DNA of 64,000 nucleotides, from the NCBI GenBank assembly GCA_964497615.1, contig CAZCEC010000033.1:1-64000 (forward strand), in the 5' to 3' direction. Both the position numbers and the translations under genes were made by a program. Positions 16,643 through 24,412 of the stretch are shown piece by piece (position 1 is the first letter of the stretch; each line of letters opens with the position of its first letter). Source of the stretch: CAZCEC01 sp964497615. Lineage in GTDB: Bacteria; Chloroflexota; Anaerolineae; Anaerolineales; UBA6663. The notes beneath the pieces are model-generated. The model saw only the letters and a program-made list of their open reading frames with translations. It was not told where the DNA came from and ran no database searches.

Positions 16643-18775
16643 ATGTCCCTCCGGCCACGCTTCGCGTTCCTGCTGATCGGTATCCTGTTGCTGGCCGCGG
16701 CTGGCGGCGTCACCGCTCAAGCCGATGGCCCCCCCACCGTGCCCGAAGCGCCCCTCGCCCTCCCCGGCACCGGCTTCCTGTATCAAGGAGAACTGCAATC
16801 CGGCGGCCACCCCGTCAACGCCACCTGCGACTTCCAATTCGGCCTGTGGAATTCCCCGTCGGTGGGCGCGCAAATTGGCCTCACCCTGACCGTGGCGCCC
16901 GCCGTCACGGTCACGGACGGGCGCTTCACAGTTCTGCTTAACCAAGGCGGCCACTTCGGTCCCAACGCCTTCACGGGCGAGGCCCGCTACCTGGCCATCG
17001 CGGTCAAGTGCCCGCCGGATGGGAGTTACACCACTCTCACGCCGCGCCAGGCATTGGTGCCCAGCCCGCTGGCCTTTGCCCTGCCGGGCCTGCGGACGGA
17101 GATGAACGCCACCAGCCCGAACGTCGTCGGCGGCTACATCGGCAACACGATCGGCGGGGGCGCAGTGGGCGCCACGATTGCGGGCGGGGGAGCCAGTTTG
17201 GCAGCGAACAGCGCCAGCGCCGACTATACCGCCATCGGCGGGGGCCAAAGCAACCTGGCGCTCGGGGCCTATGATACGGTGAGCGGCGGCCTGAACAACA
17301 CAGCCGACGGCACGCGGGCGGTGATCGGCGGCGGCCAAGACAACGTCGCCTTCGGCACGCGCTCGACGGTGGGCGGGGGGCATGGCAACCTGGCCCTCGG
17401 CCACGGCGCGACGATCGGCGGGGGCGGCCACAACGGCAGCAGCGCCAACGCCAACACGGCGGAGGGCGACGCCAGCACCATCGGCGGCGGGTACGGCAAC
17501 AGCATCCCCGTCACCGGCACATATGCCACGGTGGCGGGCGGCATTCTTAACATCGCCAGCGGCGACCGGAGCGCGGTGGGCGGCGGCGTCAACAATACCG
17601 CCAGCGGCGACCGGGCCTTCGTGGGCGGCGGCGTGGGCAACGTCGCCAGCGGCACGCGCTCGACCGTGGCCGGCGGGCAGCTCAACACCGCCAGCAGCGG
17701 CCGGACGACCGTGGGCGGCGGCTACGAAAACACGGCCAGCGGGCAGGGCTCCACGGTGGGCGGCGGCGGCTGGGACGGCACGAATGTCGAAGGCAACGTG
17801 GCGGCGGGAGCGGCCAGCACCATCGGCGGCGGCCTGGATAACGCGACCACCGGGGCCGGCGACTTTGCGACGGTGGCCGGCGGTGCTCATAACACCGCCA
17901 GCCAGGAATACGCGACCGTAGGCGGCGGCGACACGAACACCGCCAGCGGCTTCTGGTCCACGGTGTGCGGCGGCGTCAACAACACGGCCAGCGCGAGTCT
18001 GTCCTACATCTGCGGCGGGGCAAGCAATGCGGCAACCGGCTACGCGGCCAGCATCGGCGGCGGCGTGGGCAACACCGCCAGCGGCGACTACGCCACCATC
18101 GCGGGCGGGGCGGACAACTTCGCGACCGCGGCCTATAGCTTCGCGGCCGGGCGCAACGCCGTGGCCCAGCACCCCGGCGCGTTCGTGTGGGCGGGCGACA
18201 GCGACACGCCGGTCGAGTCCAGCGTGCCCAACCAGTTCCTGGTACAGGCCGGGGGCGGTGTGTTGTTCGCCGCCGACGAGGCGGGCGGCACCGGCTGCGC
18301 GCTCGCGGCCGGCGGCGGCACCTGGGACTGCACCTCCGACCGCAACGCCAAGGCCAACTTCGCGCCGGTGGACGGCGTGGCGATCTTGAACCTCCTGGCC
18401 AGCCTGCCCATCGAGACCTGGAACTTCAACACGCAGGACGCGGCGGTGCGGCACATGGGGCCGATGGCGCAGGACTTCTACGCCGCGTTCGGCCTGGGCG
18501 AGGGCGACACGACCATCAGCGCGGTGGACGCGGACGGCGTGGCGCTGGCCGCCATCCAAGGTTTGTATAGCGTGGTGCAGGCGAAGGAGAGCGAGATTGC
18601 GGCGCTGACGGAGCGGGTAGCGGCGCTGGAGGCGGGCGAGACGCCGCACCGCGCCGTCTCTACCAACATAGCCTTGCCGTGGCTGCCCTGGGCTTTGCTG
18701 GCCGGGCTGGGATTGTTGAACGTGGGCTATGTGGCGGGGCGGCGAAGGGCGTCACCACGAAGCCACGAAGGCTAG
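16643..18775 (+). CDS. Secreted S74 fibre protein 2
   Basis: 710 aa from ATG 16643 (AGGAAG 8 nt upstream; signal peptide MSLRPRFAFLLIGILLLAAAGG). Order: signal, GTGFLYQGELQSGGHPVNATCDFQFGLW head, long GGG.NTASG repeat region (about 150-500), AAGRNAVAQHPGAFVW, S74 domain with Ser565 and Lys570 in SDRNAKANF, coiled coil (KESEIAALTERVAALEAGE), membrane helix LPWALLAGLGLLNVGYVAG, then RRRASPRSHEG. The last codons and the stop lie within a CACGAAGG intergenic repeat. A 131-nt block (18533-18663) is 129/131 identical to the next paralogue, a sign of gene conversion. Confidence 0.85.
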   Translation: MSLRPRFAFLLIGILLLAAAGGVTAQADGPPTVPEAPLALPGTGFLYQGELQSGGHPVNATCDFQFGLWNSPSVGAQIGLTLTVAPAVTVTDGRFTVLLNQGGHFGPNAFTGEARYLAIAVKCPPDGSYTTLTPRQALVPSPLAFALPGLRTEMNATSPNVVGGYIGNTIGGGAVGATIAGGGASLAANSASADYTAIGGGQSNLALGAYDTVSGGLNNTADGTRAVIGGGQDNVAFGTRSTVGGGHGNLALGHGATIGGGGHNGSSANANTAEGDASTIGGGYGNSIPVTGTYATVAGGILNIASGDRSAVGGGVNNTASGDRAFVGGGVGNVASGTRSTVAGGQLNTASSGRTTVGGGYENTASGQGSTVGGGGWDGTNVEGNVAAGAASTIGGGLDNATTGAGDFATVAGGAHNTASQEYATVGGGDTNTASGFWSTVCGGVNNTASASLSYICGGASNAATGYAASIGGGVGNTASGDYATIAGGADNFATAAYSFAAGRNAVAQHPGAFVWAGDSDTPVESSVPNQFLVQAGGGVLFAADEAGGTGCALAAGGGTWDCTSDRNAKANFAPVDGVAILNLLASLPIETWNFNTQDAAVRHMGPMAQDFYAAFGLGEGDTTISAVDADGVALAAIQGLYSVVQAKESEIAALTERVAALEAGETPHRAVSTNIALPWLPWALLAGLGLLNVGYVAGRRRASPRSHEG

Positions 18776-18839
18776 AAGGGGCACGAAGGTAAAGCAAGCC
18801 AGACGCTCACCGCAAAGGACGCGGAGACAGTCCTCGTAA

Positions 18840-18900
18840 AGACCTGCCAGGTTTGGCATCCGGCACTCCGGGCGGTGCGCTCAACAAACCTGGCAGGTCT
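18840..18900. repeat. Inverted repeat AGACCTGCCAGGTTT
   Basis: 15-bp perfect arms at 18840-18854 and 18886-18900. Related sequences occur at 37463-37569 (AGACCGGCCAG / CTGGCCGGTCT) and 49516-49530. It lies between S74 genes 2 and 3, after a CACGAAGG stretch (18755-18790). Confidence 0.85.
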
Positions 18901-18932
18901 TGGCATCGAAGGTTCAAGGGCTCACCGGCCTA

Positions 18933-18961
18933 TTGTGCGCGGCGGCGAACTGGCGCATACT
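18933..18961 (+). promoter_or_regulatory. Predicted promoter, S74 gene 3
   Basis: TTGTGC (18933-18938), 17-nt spacer, CATACT (18956-18961). The region from about 18921 to the start codon is closely similar to that before S74 gene 4 (from 24310), including CTCACCGGCC and GCAAAGGAG. Confidence 0.65.
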
Positions 18962-19022
18962 CACCCCGTATCGCCGACCCGGGGGCGCTGGCCCCACCCT
19001 CTCAACTGCAAAGGAGTATGTT

Positions 19023-20705
19023 ATGGCGCCTCGCCGCGTTTTGCCCTTCCTGCTCATTGGACTGCTGGTGATTGCCGCGCGGGGAGGCGGCGTGGCCGCG
19101 CGCGAAGCCGACCCCGCCGGGCTGCATGCGCCAGGCGCCCTGCCGGGCACCGGCTTCACCTACCAGGGGCAACTGGAAAGCGGCGGGGCGCCGGTCAGCG
19201 GCGTGTGCGATCTTCAGGCGGGGCTGTGGGAGGCTGCCAGCGGGGGTGTGCAGGTGGGCGTGACGCAGACGGTGCCGAACGTGCCGGTCACCGGCGGCCT
19301 GTTCACCACCGTCTTCAACGCCGGGAACGAATTCACCAGCCACGCCTTCGACGGGAGCGCGCGCTGGCTGGGGCTGGCGGTGCGCTGCCCGGCGGGGGGC
19401 GGCAGCTACACCACCCTGACGCCGCGCCAGGGGTTGACGGCGGCGCCGCTGGCCTTGGCGCTGCCGGGGATGCGGACGGAGATCAACGGCACCAGCCCGA
19501 ACGTGGCCGGCGGCTACACGGGCAATCTCATCCAGGTGGGCGTGGTGGGGGGCACGATTGGCGGCGGCGGCGAGAGCGCCTTTCCGCACGTGGTGAGCGG
19601 CGACTATGCAACGGTGAGCGGCGGCAACGGCAACACCGCCAGCGGCGAGGCGGCGGCGGTGGGCGGCGGCTGCTGCAACCTCGCCAGCGGGGCCGGCGCC
19701 ACGGTGGGCGGCGGCGGGTGGGATGGCGTCACAGGCGACGGCAACCTGGCGCAAGCCGCGGCCAGCACCGTGGGCGGCGGCTGGAGCAACATGGTGGCGG
19801 TGACGGGGACGTATGGCACCATTGCCGGCGGCCGCAACAACCTGGCGAGCGGCTATGCGGCGGCGGTGGGCGGCGGCAACGTGAATGCTGCAACGGCGAC
19901 GGCGGCCACCGTGGCGGGCGGCGAGAACAACAAGGTCACCGGCAACTATGGGACCGTGGGCGGCGGCCTGAATAACACGGCCGGCAACTTCGCGACCGTG
20001 GCCGGCGGCAGCGGCAACACCGCCAGCGGCCTGGCGGCCATGGTGCCGGGCGGGGCCTTGAACCTGGCCTTTAGCTCCTACAGCTTCGCCGCCGGACTGC
20101 GGGCCAGCGCCCTGCACTCGGGCGCGTTCGTGTGGGCCGACAGCACCGGCGCCCCCATCTCCTCCACCGTCGCCGATCAGTTCCTGGTGCGCGCCAGCGG
20201 CGGGGTCTCGCTGACGACGAGCGCCGCGGGCACCGTGGGCGCGTCGCTCGCGGCCGGCTCCGGCACATGGGACAGCTTCTCGGACCGCAACGCCAAGGCC
20301 AACTTCGCGCCGGTGGATGGGCGGCACATCCTGGATCTGGTGATGGGCTTGCCAATCGAGACCTGGAACTACAACACGCAGGACGCCAGCATCCGCCACA
20401 TGGGGCCGATGGCGCAGGACTTCTACGCCGCCTTTGGCCTGGGCGTGGGCGAGACGACCATCGGCGTGGTGGATGCCGACGGCGTGGCGCTGGCCGCCAT
20501 CCAAGGTTTGTATAGCGTGGTGCAGGCGAAGGAGAGCGAGATTGCGGCGCTGACGGAGCGGGTGGCGGCGCTGGAGGCGGGCGAGACGGCGCACCGCGCC
20601 GTCTCTACGAGCGCGGCGCTGCCGTGGTTATTGCTGGCGGGGCTGGGGCTGCTGAACGTGGGCGGGTTGGCGGGGTATGCGCTGGCAAGGAGGAGGGGGC
20701 GGTAG
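19023..20705 (+). CDS. Secreted S74 fibre protein 3
   Basis: 560 aa, the shortest full member, from ATG 19023 (AAAGGAG 8 nt upstream; signal MAPRRVLPFLLIGLLVIAARGGG). Same order as its paralogues: GTGFTYQGQLESGGAPVSGVCDL head, a shorter GGG.NTASG repeat block (about 180-340), AAGLRASALHSGAFVWAD, S74 domain with Ser420 and Lys425, coiled coil, membrane helix and RRRGR end. Differences in repeat number account for most of the size variation within the family. It converges with the cysteine-rich beta-helix gene across 245 nt of repeat DNA. Confidence 0.85.
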   Translation: MAPRRVLPFLLIGLLVIAARGGGVAAREADPAGLHAPGALPGTGFTYQGQLESGGAPVSGVCDLQAGLWEAASGGVQVGVTQTVPNVPVTGGLFTTVFNAGNEFTSHAFDGSARWLGLAVRCPAGGGSYTTLTPRQGLTAAPLALALPGMRTEINGTSPNVAGGYTGNLIQVGVVGGTIGGGGESAFPHVVSGDYATVSGGNGNTASGEAAAVGGGCCNLASGAGATVGGGGWDGVTGDGNLAQAAASTVGGGWSNMVAVTGTYGTIAGGRNNLASGYAAAVGGGNVNAATATAATVAGGENNKVTGNYGTVGGGLNNTAGNFATVAGGSGNTASGLAAMVPGGALNLAFSSYSFAAGLRASALHSGAFVWADSTGAPISSTVADQFLVRASGGVSLTTSAAGTVGASLAAGSGTWDSFSDRNAKANFAPVDGRHILDLVMGLPIETWNYNTQDASIRHMGPMAQDFYAAFGLGVGETTIGVVDADGVALAAIQGLYSVVQAKESEIAALTERVAALEAGETAHRAVSTSAALPWLLLAGLGLLNVGGLAGYALARRRGR

Positions 20706-20950
20706 CGCCGGGCGCTCGCCCTCACCCCGCCCCTCTCCCGCCGGGAGAGGGAGTGCCGCGCCCTGACCTGGCGAGCCGGCGCATCATCGTTCCCGCACAA
20801 GGCGAGGGTGCGACTCCCCTCTCCTTGCAGGAGACCATGGCCCCGTAACGCAGTGAAGTGGGGGGGGGTGGGGGTGAGGTAGAGCGCGCAGTGGATGGGG
20901 CGCCCGCCCCCACCCCGCCCAGTGATCTCTTTCTCTGTCTCTTCCCCCGC
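20706..20950. repeat. Repeat-filled intergenic space
   Basis: Contains a CCGCCCCTCTCCCGCCGGGA hairpin and the GACCATGGCCCCGTAACGCA / GTGGGGGGGG element also seen at 1935-1990. No gene recognised. Confidence 0.6.
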
Positions 20951-23900
20951 TTACCGCATCACCAGCGGCAGGAACACCCGCAGGAACGCCGCCTCGTGAT
21001 AGCCCATGTCGAAAGCGCCGTCCAACGGGCGCGGCTGGCCGAAGTAGTCCACGGTCACGCCGGCATCCACGCCCGTGTTCACCGCCGGCGAGCCGGGCGC
21101 CAGCCGGAAGTGGCCGTCCGTAAAATCGAAGACCGGGTTGCCCATCAGGCTGTGCACGCCGCCCTGCACGCCAAAGGTGCCGCTGATGCCCACCTGCAGG
21201 AAGGCGTTGTAGTCCTGATAGACCGTGCCGAAGATGCGCTGGATGCCGGTGTCGTGATAGACGAAGATGCTGTTGGTGACGCCTACGCTGCCGGTGAGCA
21301 CGGTGAGCGCCGGGGTGATATTGTGGCTGGACTGCATGCCCAGGGTGGTGTGCAGCACCGTGAGCAGCCCGCCCGTGCCGTTCACATACAACTGCGTGCC
21401 GCCGTCGCTGGCGAGGTTGTTGGCGAACAGGGTGTTGACCACCTGGCCCGCGCCGCCGCCGTGGTAGAAGCCGCCGCCCTGCACGGCGGTGTTGGCCCGG
21501 AACAGCGCCGCCGTCACCGTGGCCGGGCCGGAAGTGCGCAGGCCGCCGCCGTCGAAGCCGGCCGCGTTGTTGAGGAAGGTGGTGCCGGTGACGGCCACGC
21601 TGCCGTTGACGTTCATCCCGCCGCCGCGCTCGGCCGTGTTGCCCTGGAACAGCCCGCCGGTGAGCGCCGCATGCGCGCCCGCGTTGGCGTACACCCCGCC
21701 CGCCGAGAAGTCGGCCGAGTTATTTAGGAAGGTCGTGCCGCTCAGCGTCAGGTCGTTGACGGCATACAGCCCGCCGCCCTGGCAGTTGGCCTGGGTGCAG
21801 GTGTTGCGCTCGAACAGCCCGCCCGTGATCACGGCGTCGTCGCCCGCCCATACCCCGCCGCCGTCTTCGCGGGTGGTGTTGGAGATCAGGTCGGTATCAG
21901 CCAGGTTCAGGTTCAGCGCCGCATAGAGGCCGCCGCCCTGGCAGTTGTCTTGGGTGCAAGTGTTGGCCTGGAACAGGCCGCCGCTGACCGTGGCCGCGCT
22001 CAACCCATAGGCCCCGCCGCCATCGCTGCGGGCGGTGTTACTGAGCACGGCCGTGTTGGTGAGGGTCAACGCGCCTCCCGCGAACAGCCCGCCGCCCCGG
22101 CAGCCGTTTTGGGTGCAGGCGTTGCGCTCGAACAGGGCGCCGGTCGCCTGGGCGGCCAGGTTGGCAAACACCCCGCCGCCCTCGGCCCGGGCGGTGTTGG
22201 TGATGAAGTGCGTCCCGTTGGCGGTGAGGGCGCTGTTGGTAAACAGCCCGCCGCCCAGGCAGCCCGTGTCGGCGCAGGCGTTGCCCTGGAACAGGCCGCC
22301 AGTGAGCGTCACCGGCCCCTGGGCGTTGATCCCGCCGCCATTGGAGCGGGACGTGTTGGTCAGTACCTGCGTGCCCGTCACTAACAGCGCGTTGCCCGGG
22401 AAGACGAACAGCCCCCCACCCTGGCAGGCGGCCTCGGTGCAGGCGTTGCGCTCGAACAGCCCGCCGCTCAGCGCCGTGCCGGCGTTGGCGTAGGCGCCGC
22501 CGCCGGACCCGGCGGACGTGTTGCTGATGAACTGCGTGTCGTTCAGGGTCAGCACGGCCAAGGAGTACAGCCCGCCGCCGTTGCAGCCGGCCTCGACGCA
22601 CTGGTTGTACTGGAACAGCGCCTCGGTCAGCGTGGCCACGCCGGTGGCAGCGACGACGGCGCCCCCACGCTGTTGGGCGATGTTGCCCAGGAACTGCGTG
22701 CCCTTCACCGACAGGCTGGCGCTGGACAGCAGCGCGCCGCCGTCGCAGGCCGCCCCGGTGCAGGTGTTGGCCTGGAACAGGCCGCCGTTCACCGTCACGG
22801 TCACCGCCGCCGCGCCCGCGCCGTCGCCCACGGCGGTGTTGGTGAGGAACAGCGTGTCGGTGAGCGTGACGCCCGCGAACCCGAACACGCCCGCGCCCTG
22901 GCAGTTGGCCGACAGGCAGGCGTTGGCCTGGAACAGCGCCTCGGAGACCGAGGCGGCCTCCACCGCCTGGAGGCCGCCGCCGCTGCCGCCGGAGACGTTG
23001 CCGAGGAACTGCGTGCCGGTCAGGGTCAACGGGCCATCGGCCACCATGCCGCCGCCGTTGCAGTCGCTGTCGGTGCAGGTGTTGCCCTGGAACAGCCCGC
23101 CGCTAACGACCGCAGGGCCGTCGGCATACAAGCCGCCCGCGCGCCACAGCGCGGTGTTGCTGAGGAACTGCGTGTCGGTCAGGGTCACGCTGGCCACGAG
23201 GGTGTACAGGCCCGCGCCCAGGCAGAAGTCGGAGTCGTTCACGAGGCAGGCGTTGTCCTGAAACAGGACATTGGTGAGGTGGGCCACGCCGTCCACGCGC
23301 GCCCCGCCGCCGCGCGTGTGGGCGGTGTTGCTGATGAACTGGGTGCCCGTGGCGGTGACGCTGCCAGCCGCATACAGCGCGCCGCCGTCGCAGCCGGCGG
23401 TGGGGACGCACTGGTTGTGCTGGAACAGCCCGCCCGCCAGCACGATCGGCTCCAGGCCCCACACCGCGCCGCCCGCGTTCTGGGCGGTGTTGCTGATGAA
23501 CTGCGTGCCGGTGATGGCCAGGGTGCTGAAGGCCAGCAGGCCGCCGCCGTTGCAGCCGCCGGCCGAGCAGCCGTTGTCCTGGAACCGGCCGCCGGTGATG
23601 GCCACCGGCCCGATGGCGCGCACGCCGCCCCCGCCGCCGCTGCCGGTGCTGGTGTTGGACAGCACCAGGCTGTTCACCAGGCGCAGTTCCGCGCCGTTCT
23701 GCGTGCACACGCCGCCGCCGCTGGCGCCCACGTTGCCGCTGATGATGACGTTCTGGATCAGGGGCGAATTGTTGATACCCAGGTAGAGGCCGCCGCCGCA
23801 GTTGAGGGGGAAGGCGCCGGCCCCGCTCACGTCGCCGCCGGTGAAGGTGAGGCCGCTGATGACCACCCCAGGCAGGAACAGGGCATTGTCCGTCACCGTC

Positions 23901-24226
23901 ATCACCCGCTGGCCGGCCAGGGCCTGGAGGATGACGCTGCTGCTGAGGACGCCAGTCAGCGACACCGGCTTGTTGAGGGTGATACTGGTGATGTAGGTGT
24001 TGGCGGCGATGACGATGGTGTCGCCGTCGGAAGCGCCGTCGATGCAGGCTTGCAGGGTCGTGTCGCAGGGGAACGCGCCGGGAAAGTTGTGCGTGACGGC
24101 CGTGGGCGCGGCCCAGACCGGGCGGGCCGCCAGGAGCAGCAGCGCGGCGCAGGCCAGCAGGCCGGCCAGCAGGGACAGGCCGATGAGGGCCAGGCGGGGC
24201 GCGACACGGGCACGGGCAGCAGGCAT
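20951..24226 (-). CDS. Secreted beta-helix protein with paired-cysteine repeats
   Basis: 1091 aa from ATG 24226 (AAGGAT upstream). The signal sequence (LIGLSLLAGLLACAALLLLA, cut near VWAAPT) is followed by ACIDGASDGDTIVIAANTY, the pectate-lyase-like beta-helix entry. The body has coils of about 54 residues: LT.TQFLSNTA..GGG.YA......GGLFQ.N.C....C.GGGL. About twelve coils carry a pair of Cys 3-7 residues apart (NTCTQANCQGGGL, NQCVEAGCNGGGL and similar). Stacked disulfides along one edge would stiffen an extracellular fibre. The end segment GNPVFDFTDGHFRLAPGSP...NTG is the family closing motif. The C-terminus is VFLPLVMR, related to LPFLGR/LPFIGK. It is divergently transcribed from S74 gene 4. 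Confidence 0.8.
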   Translation of the reverse strand: MPAARARVAPRLALIGLSLLAGLLACAALLLLAARPVWAAPTAVTHNFPGAFPCDTTLQACIDGASDGDTIVIAANTYITSITLNKPVSLTGVLSSSVILQALAGQRVMTVTDNALFLPGVVISGLTFTGGDVSGAGAFPLNCGGGLYLGINNSPLIQNVIISGNVGASGGGVCTQNGAELRLVNSLVLSNTSTGSGGGGGVRAIGPVAITGGRFQDNGCSAGGCNGGGLLAFSTLAITGTQFISNTAQNAGGAVWGLEPIVLAGGLFQHNQCVPTAGCDGGALYAAGSVTATGTQFISNTAHTRGGGARVDGVAHLTNVLFQDNACLVNDSDFCLGAGLYTLVASVTLTDTQFLSNTALWRAGGLYADGPAVVSGGLFQGNTCTDSDCNGGGMVADGPLTLTGTQFLGNVSGGSGGGLQAVEAASVSEALFQANACLSANCQGAGVFGFAGVTLTDTLFLTNTAVGDGAGAAAVTVTVNGGLFQANTCTGAACDGGALLSSASLSVKGTQFLGNIAQQRGGAVVAATGVATLTEALFQYNQCVEAGCNGGGLYSLAVLTLNDTQFISNTSAGSGGGAYANAGTALSGGLFERNACTEAACQGGGLFVFPGNALLVTGTQVLTNTSRSNGGGINAQGPVTLTGGLFQGNACADTGCLGGGLFTNSALTANGTHFITNTARAEGGGVFANLAAQATGALFERNACTQNGCRGGGLFAGGALTLTNTAVLSNTARSDGGGAYGLSAATVSGGLFQANTCTQDNCQGGGLYAALNLNLADTDLISNTTREDGGGVWAGDDAVITGGLFERNTCTQANCQGGGLYAVNDLTLSGTTFLNNSADFSAGGVYANAGAHAALTGGLFQGNTAERGGGMNVNGSVAVTGTTFLNNAAGFDGGGLRTSGPATVTAALFRANTAVQGGGFYHGGGAGQVVNTLFANNLASDGGTQLYVNGTGGLLTVLHTTLGMQSSHNITPALTVLTGSVGVTNSIFVYHDTGIQRIFGTVYQDYNAFLQVGISGTFGVQGGVHSLMGNPVFDFTDGHFRLAPGSPAVNTGVDAGVTVDYFGQPRPLDGAFDMGYHEAAFLRVFLPLVMR

Positions 24227-24267
24227 GACGATATCCTTATGGGGGGCGGGGGGGAGCAGGGGGCGGG

Positions 24268-24296
24268 AGTGTAGCGCGGGCGGGGCGGGAATGCAA
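24268..24296 (-). promoter_or_regulatory. Predicted promoter of the Cys-rich beta-helix gene
   Basis: On the minus strand TTGCAT (24296-24291), 17-nt spacer, TACACT (24273-24268). It is divergent to the S74 gene 4 promoter, 26 nt away. Confidence 0.5.
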
Positions 24297-24321
24297 AACG
24301 CCGCCCCTGCTCACCGGCCTA

Positions 24322-24350
24322 TTGTGCGCGGCGCGGAACGGGCGCATACT
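24322..24350 (+). promoter_or_regulatory. Predicted promoter, S74 gene 4
   Basis: TTGTGC (24322-24327), 17-nt spacer, CATACT (24345-24350), nearly identical to the S74 gene 3 promoter. Confidence 0.65.
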
Positions 24351-24412
24351 CACCCCGTAAAGCCAACCCTGGGGCGCTGGCCGCCCGCTGACAACCGCAA
24401 AGGAGTGTGGCC

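Noticed and set aside
16373..18649. N-terminal extension of the phosphatase-like frame to 910 aa
   Set aside because: The extra part is antisense to S74 gene 2 and shadow-like; the recognisable protein begins at ATG 16372.
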